16,742 nucleotides of DNA from CAJYAN01 sp046484825 (GCA_046484825.1 JAWOIE010000010.1:1-16742); one strand, 5' to 3'; shown: positions 1-7,404, counted from the first letter of the stretch. Translations and numbers: made by a program. The notes: a model not told the origin generated them from the sequence alone.

Positions 1-1
1 G

Positions 2-616
2 GGTGGCGAAGTCGTCGAGATGCAGACCTACGATGCGACCCGCAACGACTTTTCACGCCCCATCAAAATGTTGCTGGACATTGATGCCAGCGAGCAGCGG
101 CGCCGGCGCATCGCCGCACTGGTGGGCACAGACGTGCAATATACAACGCGTCGACGTCAGGATATTGATTTTATTTTTGTCGCCGCCTTTCCCCGACAGG
201 CGCGGGCCATTCGCCCACAGTTAAAGTTTTTCTATGCCGGCGATGTCCCGGTCTATACCACCTCGCATGCCTTTACCGGCAACCTCAACCCGGAACGCGA
301 TCGCGACATGGACGGCATGATGTTTGGCGATATGCCCTGGGTACTGGCGCAGAGCACTTCCCATCGCGGTCTCTATACTCAGCTGGAGGGCCAGATCTCG
401 GCGGCGGGCAATAGTCTGCAACGGCTCTATGCTCTGGGGATCGACGCCTATAACATTATTGGCGCACTCAACACCCTCAAGGCCTATCCCTATGAACGTT
501 TCGACGGCGAGACCGGCAGTCTCAGCCTGGATGCCAGACAGCGCGTGCGCCGGCAATTGACCTGGGTCCGATTTCGCAGCGGCCAACCCGTCCCCACGGA
601 AAGCGCCCTGCAATAA
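2..616 (+). CDS. lpoA: LpoA-like penicillin-binding protein activator, C-terminal part (5' end outside window)
   Basis: The reading frame is open from the window edge to TAA at 614-616, giving 204 residues of a longer protein. The sequence fits the C-terminal, periplasmic-binding-protein-like domain of LpoA (YraM family). Typical parts are DFIFVAAFPRQARAIRPQLKFF, read here as two adjoining strands, then DVPVYTTSHAF and a conserved DMDGMMFGDMPW segment. In the family LpoA is an outer-membrane lipoprotein that activates the peptidoglycan synthase PBP1A. The lipoprotein signal and N-terminal TPR-like domain would lie upstream and cannot be seen. It is followed 10 bp later by yraN and then a SIS-domain gene, the lpoA-yraN-diaA/gmhA order known in gammaproteobacteria, which supports the call and suggests one operon. 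Confidence 0.9.
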   Translation, partial: GGEVVEMQTYDATRNDFSRPIKMLLDIDASEQRRRRIAALVGTDVQYTTRRRQDIDFIFVAAFPRQARAIRPQLKFFYAGDVPVYTTSHAFTGNLNPERDRDMDGMMFGDMPWVLAQSTSHRGLYTQLEGQISAAGNSLQRLYALGIDAYNIIGALNTLKAYPYERFDGETGSLSLDARQRVRRQLTWVRFRSGQPVPTESALQ

Positions 617-626
617 TCCGAGCCGC

Positions 627-977
627 ATGACGACGCGCCAACAGGGACTGGATGCCGAGACACGGGCACACGACTACCTGCAACAACAGGGACTAAAACC
701 GCTGGCACGCAATGTCCGCAGTCCGCGTGGCGAGATTGACCTGATCATGGAAGATGACGACACCATTGTCTTTGTCGAGGTCCGGCTGCGCAATCGTTAT
801 GACTTTGGCAGCGGTGCCGAGAGTGTCACCCGGCAAAAACAGCAAAAGTTGATCGCGACCGCGGCCTATTTTTTGCAGCAGAATAAACGCCTGGCCAAAC
901 GCCCGGCACGTTTTGATGTCATCTCCGTCCAGGGCCAGGAGCATCTGGACTGGATAAAAAACGCCTTCGAAGTTTAA
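627..977 (+). CDS. yraN: YraN / UPF0102 family putative endonuclease-like protein
   Basis: 116 residues, the usual size for UPF0102. The protein opens with a family-like segment (QGLDAETRAHDYLQQQGL), followed by NVRSPRGEIDLI and then FVEVRLRNRYDFGSG. The E-I-D and E-V-R residues match the acidic/basic core of a PD-(D/E)XK-like nuclease fold, for which the family is named a putative endonuclease; no activity is established for it. The ATG at 627 lies 10 bp after the lpoA stop. The RBS is poor, which is compatible with translational coupling. It sits between lpoA and the SIS gene as in other gammaproteobacteria. No irregularity was seen. Confidence 0.93.
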   Translation: MTTRQQGLDAETRAHDYLQQQGLKPLARNVRSPRGEIDLIMEDDDTIVFVEVRLRNRYDFGSGAESVTRQKQQKLIATAAYFLQQNKRLAKRPARFDVISVQGQEHLDWIKNAFEV

Positions 978-1000
978 TTGCGAGAGGTTCACATTCTACA

Positions 1001-1585
1001 ATGAGTATGCAGGACAAGATCAGCGCCATGTTTCAGGCCAGTATTGAAACCAAGCAGCAATCCCTGGCGCTGTTACCCGACGCCATCGCCCGCGCCACGC
1101 AGGTGATGGTCGAGGCGCTCAAGTCTGGCCACAAGGTGATGAGTTGCGGTAATGGCGGCTCGGCGGCGGATGCCCAGCATTTTTCTTCCGAACTGGTCAA
1201 TCGTTTTGAACGGGAACGCCCCGCACTCGCGGCCATTGCCCTGACCACGGACAGCTCGACCCTGACCTCGATCGCCAACGACTATGCCTACACCCGTGTC
1301 TTTGCCCGTCAGGTCGAGGCCCTCGGCCAGGCGGGCGACGTACTGCTGGCCATTTCCACCAGTGGCAACTCCGCCAATGTCAGTGAGGCCATTACGGTGG
1401 CACAGGCCAGGGGCATCGGCATTGTTGCCCTCACCGGGCGTGATGGCGGCCGTATCGCCACGCAATTGACCCGCCACGATGTGGAGATTCGTGTCCCCGC
1501 CACGGTCACGGCGCGGATCCAGGAAGTGCACCTGCTCAGCATTCACTGTATTTGCGATCAGCTCGATCAGTCCCTGTTCAGCTGA
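1001..1585 (+). CDS. gmhA: SIS-domain phosphoheptose isomerase (GmhA/DiaA family)
   Basis: 194 residues, full length for the family. A SIS domain covers nearly the whole protein: SCGNGGSAADAQHF (about 48-61) is the sugar-phosphate loop, AISTSGNSANV the second loop and ALTGRDGG the third. In E. coli this position after yraN holds diaA, which binds DnaA and has lost the isomerase metal ligands. Here the residues equivalent to the GmhA metal/catalytic set appear kept: H60, E64, Q174 and H182. The protein therefore may be an active sedoheptulose-7-phosphate isomerase for LPS heptose synthesis, as annotated in Pseudomonas, and could also have a DiaA role. A GAGAGG sequence lies 13 bp before the ATG at 1001; a second ATG at 1007 is possible. 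Confidence 0.9.
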   Translation: MSMQDKISAMFQASIETKQQSLALLPDAIARATQVMVEALKSGHKVMSCGNGGSAADAQHFSSELVNRFERERPALAAIALTTDSSTLTSIANDYAYTRVFARQVEALGQAGDVLLAISTSGNSANVSEAITVAQARGIGIVALTGRDGGRIATQLTRHDVEIRVPATVTARIQEVHLLSIHCICDQLDQSLFS

Positions 1586-1599
1586 AGCGGAAGCGCCAC

Positions 1600-2976
1600 T
1601 TGAATCAGAACTTTCTTCATGCACTAGGGCAACTACTGCCGGCGGCGCAACTCCTCAGTCAGCCGGACGAGTGCTGGCCCTACGGTTATGACAACAGCCG
1701 CCGGCATGCCCCGCCGGGGGCGGTCGCCTTTCCCCAGACACATCATGATGTGGTGCAGATCGTACGGCTGTGTAATGAACATCACGTACCCATCGTGCCG
1801 CGCGGACGCGGCACCGGCACCGTCGGTGCCGCTGTCGCCATCGCCGGCGGACTGGTGCTGTCCACGGAACGCATGAACCGCATCGTGGCCCTGGACGCGG
1901 CCAATCGCTACATGCGGGTGGAGCCCGGGGTATTAAACCAGACGGTACAGGATCAGGCCGGCGCGCAAGGCTTTTTCTGGCCACCGGACCCCAGTAGCGC
2001 CGCCTTCTGTACCATCGGTGGCAACCTCGCCTATAACGCCGCCGGGCCACGCGCCATCAAATACGGGACACCACGGGAGAATGTCCTCGGCCTGCAGGCC
2101 GTCACCGGTGACGGCCGCGAACTCCGCACCGGCGTGCTCACCACCAAGGGCGTCGTCGGTTATGACCTGACCCGTCTCCTGATCGGTTCCGAAGGTTCCC
2201 TCGCCATTATTACCGAGGCGACCTTGAAGCTGACGCCGCTGGCCGAAGCCAAACGCACCATCCAGATCATCTACGCCGATATCGAATCCGCCGCCGAGGC
2301 TGTCGCGCGCATCATGCAACAGTCGGTGGTCCCCTGTGCCCTGGAATTTATCGACGCCGCCGCCATTGATATGGTACGCGCCTATTCCAAGGTCGACTTG
2401 CCCGCCAGGGCCGGCGCCATGCTGATGGTTGAGGTCGATGGCCTGCAATCGTCCATGGCGTCGGCCACTGACGCCATCGACAAGGCCGCGCAGAGCCCCG
2501 GCCTGCTCAGCTTTACCGTCGCCCAGAGCCAACACGAAGTCGACGCCCTGTGGGAGACACGCAAGGCCCTCTCGCCCGCACTACGTACTATTGCGCCGAA
2601 AAAGATCAATGAAGATGTGGTGGTACCCATTACCAAAATCCCGGCACTGATTCGCGGTCTGGAAACACTGTCGGCAAAACACGGCATTCCCATTGTCAAT
2701 TTCGGACACGCCGGCAACGGTAATATCCATGTGAATCTGTTATTCGACCCGGACAACGCCGCGCAGGCCGCCACCGCCCATATCTGTCTGGAGGAAATGT
2801 TTCACCTGGTGCTCAGCCTCGACGGCACCCTCTCTGGCGAACACGGCGTCGGCCTGGAAAAGCGGGACTATGTGGGCCGCGAACTCGACCCGGTAGCGGT
2901 GCAACTGATGCGCCAGATCAAACAGGTCTTCGACCCGAACAATATTCTCAACCCGGACAAGGTCCTGCCGCTCTGA
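1600..2976 (+). CDS. FAD-binding oxidase, GlcD / D-lactate dehydrogenase family
   Basis: 458 residues from a TTG start at 1600. The N-terminal FAD_binding_4 (PCMH) domain has the flavin loop PRGRGTGTVGAAV, then GGNLAYNAAGPRAIKYGT and LIGSEGSLAIITE. The C-terminal FAD-oxidase domain has NFGHAGNGNIHVNLLFDP, SGEHGVGLEKRDYV and FDPNNILNPDKVLPL, the typical end of GlcD and D-lactate dehydrogenases. The substrate is probably a 2-hydroxy acid such as glycolate or D-lactate, but sequence reading cannot tell which. No GlcE/GlcF-type genes are beside it. Start: no ATG lies near the N-terminus; the TTG at 1600 has GGAAG 6 bp upstream and lies 14 bp after the preceding stop. A TTG at 1552, overlapping the previous gene, is less likely. 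In E. coli dolP (yraP) would follow here instead. Confidence 0.9.
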   Translation: MNQNFLHALGQLLPAAQLLSQPDECWPYGYDNSRRHAPPGAVAFPQTHHDVVQIVRLCNEHHVPIVPRGRGTGTVGAAVAIAGGLVLSTERMNRIVALDAANRYMRVEPGVLNQTVQDQAGAQGFFWPPDPSSAAFCTIGGNLAYNAAGPRAIKYGTPRENVLGLQAVTGDGRELRTGVLTTKGVVGYDLTRLLIGSEGSLAIITEATLKLTPLAEAKRTIQIIYADIESAAEAVARIMQQSVVPCALEFIDAAAIDMVRAYSKVDLPARAGAMLMVEVDGLQSSMASATDAIDKAAQSPGLLSFTVAQSQHEVDALWETRKALSPALRTIAPKKINEDVVVPITKIPALIRGLETLSAKHGIPIVNFGHAGNGNIHVNLLFDPDNAAQAATAHICLEEMFHLVLSLDGTLSGEHGVGLEKRDYVGRELDPVAVQLMRQIKQVFDPNNILNPDKVLPL

Positions 2977-3225
2977 GATTGCACGCGGCGCTCTCAGCAT
3001 AGCGGCCTTGACGTGCAGCGCATAGCAAGCCCCTCCGGCACGGCAGACCTGCCACAGGCATTGGCGGGCAACACGCCACGGTGTCTCAGGAATGAATCAG
3101 CAATAAAGAATGGATGGGGGAGAACTCGGCAGCAAGACCGCAGGACTGAGCGGCGCTAAACAAACGACTCTGGTCGGGCAAACCCAGACAGCATTGCAAT
3201 CGTGCCGAGCAATCGGCGCGCCGAT
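2977..3225. other. Convergent intergenic stretch, no gene seen
   Basis: About 250 bp separate two convergent genes, the FAD oxidase (+) and the YeeE-like gene (-). No convincing ORF or RNA gene was seen. A CTGAGA...TCTCAG pair (2973-2978 / 2992-2997, 13-nt loop) overlaps the oxidase stop but has no T-run. A perfect 16-bp palindrome (3211-3226) touches the stop codon of the minus-strand gene. Confidence 0.5.
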
Positions 3226-3226
3226 T
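3211..3226. terminator. Perfect palindrome at the end of the YeeE-like gene
   Basis: The sequence AATCGGCGCGCCGATT is self-complementary over 16 bp and shares one base with the TAA stop (3226-3228) of the minus-strand gene. It can fold only with a strained loop, and no T-run follows on the minus strand. It may be a weak terminator or RNA-stabilising hairpin, or just chance in GC-rich DNA. Confidence 0.25.
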
Positions 3227-3660
3227 TAGATGCCGCAGGTGCCGGTATCCCAGCCAAAATAGCGGGCGTGCAACGCACTGTAGGTCCGCACCCCAAGATA
3301 GATACCAAGCAGGGTAAACACGGCCAGCAGCTTCCCCTGACCGAGCTGGATAAAGACAATACTGGGGCAGGCACCACAGATGGCCCAGCCATAGCCAAAA
3401 ATAATACTGCCGGGGATGGTGCCGGGGTGATACAGCTTCTTCTCAAACTTTTGTTGCGTAGTGAAATGCAGCGCCGTAAAGAAAACGGCCGCCACCCCCA
3501 CCGCCAGGGCAAACGACAACAGCATGCGGTAGTCCTGAAACGTGAACATCTTGAACACTTCATCATAATCCGCAAAGCCAATGGCCGACAGGGTCGCGCC
3601 CATGGTCAGCCCCAGCAGACCATAGATAAGATGAATTCTGAGTGTGCGTTTACTACTCAT
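3226..3660 (-). CDS. YeeE/YedE-type half transporter, second subunit (PmpB-like)
   Basis: 144 residues, about four hydrophobic segments: near 9-28, 44-65, 80-104 and 108-125. The motif GYGWAICGACPSIVFIQLGQG (80-100 region) matches the GACP motif of the YeeE/YedE sulfur-transport family. In full-length family members such as TsuA/YeeE, thiosulfate passes along conserved cysteines; here the family domain is split over two genes. The ATG (3658-3660) overlaps the TGA of the upstream gene by 4 bp (ATGA), with AAGGTG 8 bp before it inside the upstream gene, so the two are translationally coupled and probably form a heteromeric inner-membrane carrier. Transport of a sulfur compound is inferred from the family. 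The exact substrate is unknown. Confidence 0.85.
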   Translation of the reverse strand: MSSKRTLRIHLIYGLLGLTMGATLSAIGFADYDEVFKMFTFQDYRMLLSFALAVGVAAVFFTALHFTTQQKFEKKLYHPGTIPGSIIFGYGWAICGACPSIVFIQLGQGKLLAVFTLLGIYLGVRTYSALHARYFGWDTGTCGI

Positions 3661-4274
3661 AGAAACATCACCTTAATCACCGCCGAGACCAGCACCGCCG
3701 TCAGAAAAAATACCGCGGTAGCGCTAAAACTGGTGGCGGAAAAATTGGCGCAACCGCTCAGCCCGTGCCCGGAGGAACAGCCACCGGCCATTTGGGTACC
3801 CAGACCGACCATAAAACCGCCCATGAGCAAAATAAAAGCGGAGGTCCAACCCCCACCGGTCCATTGCTGGTGTATGGCACTCAGTTCGAATTGCAGGGCG
3901 AGGTTACCGGTAGCGGCGGCCCAGAGAAAACCACCCAGGACCATGGCCGCAAGAAACACCACATGCGCGGTCCAGGGGACCGGCTGAGCGGCGGCAGGTG
4001 TTTTCGGCTTCGCCTGCGGGGCGTCGCCCGCGGGCGACTCGAGTGTGTCCATGCCGAATTCGGCCAGGGTTTCCGCCATCAGGGCCGCGGCCACATCATC
4101 CTGATGGGCGGCCATGGTCTGCGCGGTCTTGTCGTGCGCGCGTTCCTCCCGCCAGGACAGCATCTTTTTCCAGCTGCCGGACACCCCCAGGGTACGGTGC
4201 GTCAGGAGACGAAAAATAATGGTGAAGGCACCCAGGGCGATACCACCCAGCCACCAGGTCAGATAATCATGCAT
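3657..4274 (-). CDS. YeeE/YedE-type half transporter, first subunit (PmpA-like)
   Basis: 205 residues. One N-terminal membrane segment (about 6-24) is followed by a charged, Ala/Pro-rich cytoplasmic stretch (about 37-96, with many Asp and Glu), then three or four hydrophobic segments to the C-terminus. The motif MAGGCSSGHGLSGCANFS with two cysteines matches the GC-SGHG signature of the YeeE/YedE sulfur-transport family. The roughly 60-residue charged insert between the first and second membrane segments is longer than I would expect for the family. The ATG at 4274 has AGGA 9 bp upstream and lies 24 bp after the stop of the ankyrin gene, suggesting an ankyrin-PmpA-PmpB operon. Together with the next gene it should form one transporter for thiosulfate or another sulfur compound (inference). 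Confidence 0.83.
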   Translation of the reverse strand: MHDYLTWWLGGIALGAFTIIFRLLTHRTLGVSGSWKKMLSWREERAHDKTAQTMAAHQDDVAAALMAETLAEFGMDTLESPAGDAPQAKPKTPAAAQPVPWTAHVVFLAAMVLGGFLWAAATGNLALQFELSAIHQQWTGGGWTSAFILLMGGFMVGLGTQMAGGCSSGHGLSGCANFSATSFSATAVFFLTAVLVSAVIKVMFL

Positions 4275-4298
4275 GCGTGTAGTCCTGGCTTTGTCTCA

Positions 4299-4928
4299 TC
4301 ACTCGTCCACCCGGCCCGGTTTGCTACCGCGCAAAAAACCCAGGACACGCCCCAGCATTCCGGACTTGTGCTCCGGCTGGCCTGCGCGCGACGCCACCAC
4401 CTCGGCAGGTGCCTGTATGGCTGCGTCTTTCGCAGGGGGTGTTGTCTTTGCCATATATTCGCGGAGGATCTCAGCGCAGCGCGTATGACCGGCCTGTTCC
4501 GCCATGATGAGCGCGGTCTCACCCTTTTTACTGATGTGGTGCGGATTACAGTTATTTTCCAGAAAGAATTGGACAATGTCATAGTGCCCCAGACTGGCGG
4601 CGTACATGAGCGGCGTCACCCCCTCGGCATTGACGACCTTTTCCGACGACATCTTGGTCTTGAGAAAGGTCTTGACCATGGACAAACGATTTTTGGTGAT
4701 CGCATTGAACAGGGCATGGATACCGCGATTATATTCATCCACCTCGATGACCACTTCCTTGCCATTGGGCAGGAGGTTGAGCGGCACACTCTGGCCCGTC
4801 AGCGAGCGCTCATAACGCACACAGCGTTTATAGTCACTATCACAGTAGTGTGTCTTCCACAGCACAATCGAAGGGTCGGCGGCGAACTGCACATAGAGCT
4901 CGCAGTTGCTTGCGTGTGTACATGACAT
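4299..4928 (-). CDS. Ankyrin-repeat protein with an N-terminal four-cysteine segment
   Basis: 209 residues from the ATG at 4928, preceded by an AGGG about 10 bp upstream; an upstream in-frame start at 5003 would add 25 residues that look non-native. The N-terminus has four spaced cysteines, C3, C9, C29 and C36, in CTHASNCELY and YCDSDYKRCVRY, followed by PLNLLPNGK. I recall similar N-termini in other proteobacterial proteins; the spacing suggests a metal or Fe-S site or disulfides, not proven. Residues about 68-160 form roughly three ankyrin repeats (clear one: GVTPLMYAASLGHYDIVQFFL). The C-terminal 45 residues are Ala/Pro/Lys-rich and look disordered. No signal peptide, so probably cytoplasmic. 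It is first in a probable operon with the split YeeE/YedE transporter and may bind or regulate it (inference). Confidence 0.8.
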   Translation of the reverse strand: MSCTHASNCELYVQFAADPSIVLWKTHYCDSDYKRCVRYERSLTGQSVPLNLLPNGKEVVIEVDEYNRGIHALFNAITKNRLSMVKTFLKTKMSSEKVVNAEGVTPLMYAASLGHYDIVQFFLENNCNPHHISKKGETALIMAEQAGHTRCAEILREYMAKTTPPAKDAAIQAPAEVVASRAGQPEHKSGMLGRVLGFLRGSKPGRVDE

Positions 4929-5010
4929 GGCTTTTATCCCTGTATCAATTCTGTTTTCACGCCGGGGCGGGCGTCGGTAACGTGTAACGGTATTTATCGA
5001 CACAAGCGAT

Positions 5011-5032
5011 CGTGACTTTAATTTTAGTCACG
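5011..5032. promoter_or_regulatory. Inverted repeat upstream of the ankyrin gene
   Basis: CGTGACT (5011-5017) and AGTCACG (5026-5032) form a perfect 7-bp inverted repeat with an AT-only 8-bp spacer. It lies 83 bp before the ankyrin start and 139 bp after the DUF3301-like stop. It lacks a T-run on either strand, so an operator for a dimeric regulator is as likely as a terminator. Confidence 0.35.
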
Positions 5033-5170
5033 GATAATAACCGACTAATTTGTTTGGATTTTTTGTGCTGCGCCCGGAACGGGGCCGACTGCTACGGCGG
5101 CGTAGCCGCTGTGAATACGTCCATAGCGCGTATGGCTGCGATCCGTCGTGCGTACTGCGCGGCAGCGCGC

Positions 5171-5494
5171 CTAGACGGTATCAACATCATCCTGCATCCG
5201 GTAGGCGTCCATATGGATGTGCTGCACAACCCTGCCCAGGACCTCCACATAACCCGCGTAGCGATGCTGACCATCGGTGCAGAACTCGAAGGCATAGCGA
5301 CGCTGGAAGGCGATGCTGCCGGCAGGATGACGGCGCAGGCGCAGTTGACTCAGGGCAACGCTGTCGTCGAGAAATAGCACCGCGGTTTGCTGACAGCGCT
5401 GGCGCGCACGACGCACGGCGATCTCCTTGGCCGCTGTGCCATCCCACCAGAGCAGCGCTATAGCGAGCAGGACAATGAACAGTAGCCATTCCAT
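5171..5494 (-). CDS. DUF3301-like small membrane-anchored protein
   Basis: 107 residues from the ATG at 5494; a TTG at 5503 would add three residues, and neither start has a good RBS. The N-terminus is one membrane segment (EWLLFIVLLAIALLWWDG), followed by a basic stretch (AKEIAVRRARQRCQQ) and a small C-terminal domain with VALSQLRLRR, RRYAFEF and GYVEVLG motifs. This matches my recollection of the DUF3301 family of gammaproteobacteria; its function is unknown. The orientation (membrane segment at the start, basic residues after it) suggests the domain is cytoplasmic. It lies 34 bp after sspB on the same strand and is probably the last gene of the sspA-sspB unit. Confidence 0.75.
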   Translation of the reverse strand: MEWLLFIVLLAIALLWWDGTAAKEIAVRRARQRCQQTAVLFLDDSVALSQLRLRRHPAGSIAFQRRYAFEFCTDGQHRYAGYVEVLGRVVQHIHMDAYRMQDDVDTV

Positions 5495-5528
5495 CGTGAG
5501 CAATATACAGGGGTGACTGGCGCGGGGC

Positions 5529-5903
5529 TTATTTGACCAGCTTCAGGTGTGGCTTGTCGTCTGCGGGCGGCGTGGGCGGTGGCGTATTGTCATCATCGCT
5601 TTCATCAAAGACCATGCCCTGACCGTTTTCCTTGGCGTAAATCGCCAGCACCGCCGCAATGGGAATGCCGACCTCCATGGAACGACCGTCGAAGCGGGCA
5701 TTAAAGTGAATGTGGTCGTTGCCAAGGCTCAGGTCATTAACCGCGCGCGGGGAGATATTCAGGACGATCTTACCATCCTCCACAAACTGCCGTGGCACCT
5801 GCACATAATCGTTTTTGGCATTCACCAGCAGGTAGGGTGTGAATTCGTTATCCAGAATCCACTCATAAATAGCCCGAATGAGATAAGGTTGTGTCGACAA
5901 CAT
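5529..5903 (-). CDS. sspB: ClpXP adaptor SspB
   Basis: 124 residues. The N-terminal substrate-binding domain is clear: PYLIRAIYEWILDNEFTPYLLV, here in two parts, then YVQVPRQFVEDGKIVLNISP, and VGIPIAAVLAIYAKENGQGM (about 77-96). A flexible acidic Pro-rich linker (DDDNTPPPTPPADD) leads to the C-terminal LKLVK, the short ClpX-binding tail of the family. SspB tethers ssrA-tagged proteins stalled on ribosomes, and some regulators, to the ClpXP protease. The gene follows sspA by 35 bp, as in most gammaproteobacteria. The ATG at 5903 has no obvious Shine-Dalgarno, which suggests dependence on sspA translation. No defect was seen. Confidence 0.95.
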   Translation of the reverse strand: MLSTQPYLIRAIYEWILDNEFTPYLLVNAKNDYVQVPRQFVEDGKIVLNISPRAVNDLSLGNDHIHFNARFDGRSMEVGIPIAAVLAIYAKENGQGMVFDESDDDNTPPPTPPADDKPHLKLVK

Positions 5904-5938
5904 AACAATGACGTAACAGACAGGGTGAAGACTGAAGG

Positions 5939-6568
5939 CTAGTTCAGTTCACGAATTTCCCGTTCTTCCTCGGTGAGGCTGGCCTGAAAACCTTCACGGG
6001 CAAACAGACTGTCTATATAATTCAACAGACCCTTGGCCTGGGTCGGGATCTCGATGCCGTAATAGGGTAAACGCCACAGCAACGGCGCCAGGGCGCAATC
6101 GACCAGACTGAATTCCTCACTCATGAAAAAAGGCTTGGATTCGAAAATCGGGGAGGCGCTAATCAGATTGTCGCGCAACTCGCCGGCAAATTTGTCCGCG
6201 GTCTTATTGCCCGGTTTGATCTTGTCCGCCAGGGTATACCAGTCGCGTTGAATGCGATGAAAGAACAGACGGCTGCGCGCGCGTGAGACCGGGTCCACCG
6301 GCATCAGGGGTGGGTGCGGAAAACGCTCATCCAGATACTCCATAATCACACGATGGTCATAGAGCGCCAGGTCGCGATCGATCAGCGTCGGCGTTTCATT
6401 GTAGGGGTTCAGGTCCTTCAGATCGTCGGGGGTATCCTTGGGGTTCACCATTTGCAGTTCAAAGCTAATGCCCTTCTCGGCCAGGACGATCCGAACCATA
6501 TGGCTGTAAGGGTCCTGCTCGGTAGAAAACAGTGTCATTGCTAAACGTCGATTGGCTATTTGTGCCAT
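5939..6568 (-). CDS. sspA: Stringent starvation protein A (GST-fold RNA polymerase-associated protein)
   Basis: 209 residues from the ATG at 6568, which has GGGGAT 6 bp upstream; a GTG at 6601 would add 11 unlikely residues. The N-terminal thioredoxin-like domain has MTLFSTEQDPYSHMVRIVLAEKG and LNPYNETPTLIDRDLALYDHRVIMEYLDERFPHPPLMP, cited here as two family landmarks. An all-helical GST C-domain follows, with FSLVDCALAPLLWRLPYYGI. SspA binds RNA polymerase holoenzyme and acts in acid, starvation and virulence gene control; it has no glutathione transferase activity in studied members. The PHP motif (residues about 84-86) needed for function in E. coli is present as FPHPPL. It heads the sspA-sspB-DUF3301 unit, downstream of the bc1 genes. 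Confidence 0.95.
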   Translation of the reverse strand: MAQIANRRLAMTLFSTEQDPYSHMVRIVLAEKGISFELQMVNPKDTPDDLKDLNPYNETPTLIDRDLALYDHRVIMEYLDERFPHPPLMPVDPVSRARSRLFFHRIQRDWYTLADKIKPGNKTADKFAGELRDNLISASPIFESKPFFMSEEFSLVDCALAPLLWRLPYYGIEIPTQAKGLLNYIDSLFAREGFQASLTEEEREIRELN

Positions 6569-6609
6569 AGGTGTATCCCCGTAAATTAAAACCAATTTCA
6601 CAAAAGCGA

Positions 6610-6658
6610 GGGGGACTTACGCCCCCCCCACCTTAATGTCCCGCTAAGCGATGGACAT
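6610..6658 (-). terminator. Two stem-loops between cytochrome c1 gene and sspA
   Basis: Reading the minus strand after the c1 stop, ATGTCC pairs with GGACAT (6653-6658 / 6636-6641), then a G-run pairs with a C-run (about 6622-6626 / 6610-6614, 7-nt loop) followed by TCGCTTTT. The second is terminator-like although the T-run is short and offset. It may end the bc1 transcript or only reduce read-through into sspA. Confidence 0.45.
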
Positions 6659-6663
6659 CAGGC

Positions 6664-7404
6664 TCAATGGATGTCTTTCCAGTATTCCTTTTTCAGGGCA
6701 TAGGCAACCACAAACAACAGGGCCAGGAAGAGCATGGCCAGGATGCCCCAGCGCTGCCGCTCCAGTTTGACCGGCTCACCCATGTAGGTCATGAAATTAA
6801 CCAGATCGGTCACGGCACTGTCGTATTCCATGGCACTCATCTTGCCGGGGACGACGGTTTCAAAACCAACCAGCGTCTTCACTTCCTTGCCAGCGGCATC
6901 GGTGTGTGACTCATAGATTGCCTTTTTCAGACCTTCGAGTTCCCACAGCACATGCGGCATGCCCACCGAGGGAAAGCGCTGGTTGTTCATACCATAGGGA
7001 CGTGAGTCGTCCAGGTAGAAGGTCTTTAAATAGGTATAAAGCCAGTCGGTACCTCGCGAGCGGGCAATGACGGTCAGGTCCGGTACCTTGGTACCAAACC
7101 AGGCCTCACCATCTTTTTTGGTCATGGCCACGGTCATGGTCTCACCGACCTTGTCGCTGGCAAACATCAGGTTTTCTTCCACCTGCTTGTCGCTCAGTCC
7201 CAGGTCTACGGCCATACGGTTATAGCGCATGTAGTCGGCCGAGTGGCAGCTCAGACAGTAATTGCTGAACAGGCGTGCGCCCCGTTGCAAGGAAGACTTG
7301 TTCTCCAGGTCAATATCGGCCTTCATGTTTTTCATGCCATCACCCGCAGCGTTAACTGAAAGTGGCAGCAACCCAATTACCAGTGCAATGATTAAATGCT
7401 TCAT
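6664..7404 (-). CDS. petC: Cytochrome c1 subunit of the bc1 complex
   Basis: 246 residues. The signal peptide (about 1-19, MKHLIIALVIGLLPLSVNA) directs the protein to the periplasm. Haem c attaches at CLSCH (about 50-54) in the NYCLSCHSADYMRYNR region, and the sixth ligand is probably the Met in VGMPHVLWELEG. A single C-terminal membrane anchor (WGILAMLFLALLFVVAYAL) precedes KKEYWKDIH. It passes electrons from the Rieske cluster to soluble cytochrome c. The ATG overlaps the TGA of the cytochrome b gene by 4 bp (ATGA), so the two are coupled. Length and layout are typical for proteobacteria with a separate c1 gene. Confidence 0.96.
   Translation of the reverse strand: MKHLIIALVIGLLPLSVNAAGDGMKNMKADIDLENKSSLQRGARLFSNYCLSCHSADYMRYNRMAVDLGLSDKQVEENLMFASDKVGETMTVAMTKKDGEAWFGTKVPDLTVIARSRGTDWLYTYLKTFYLDDSRPYGMNNQRFPSVGMPHVLWELEGLKKAIYESHTDAAGKEVKTLVGFETVVPGKMSAMEYDSAVTDLVNFMTYMGEPVKLERQRWGILAMLFLALLFVVAYALKKEYWKDIH

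Noticed and set aside
3765..4925. 386-codon plus-strand ORF
   Set aside because: It lies antisense to the YeeE/YedE-like and ankyrin genes, whose translations show clear family motifs; its own text is low in hydrophobic order and has no motif.
4929..5003. Longer N-terminus of the ankyrin protein from a start at 5003
   Set aside because: The extra 25 residues are basic and unlike the rest, while the ATG at 4928 starts exactly at the Cys-rich segment with an RBS-like sequence.
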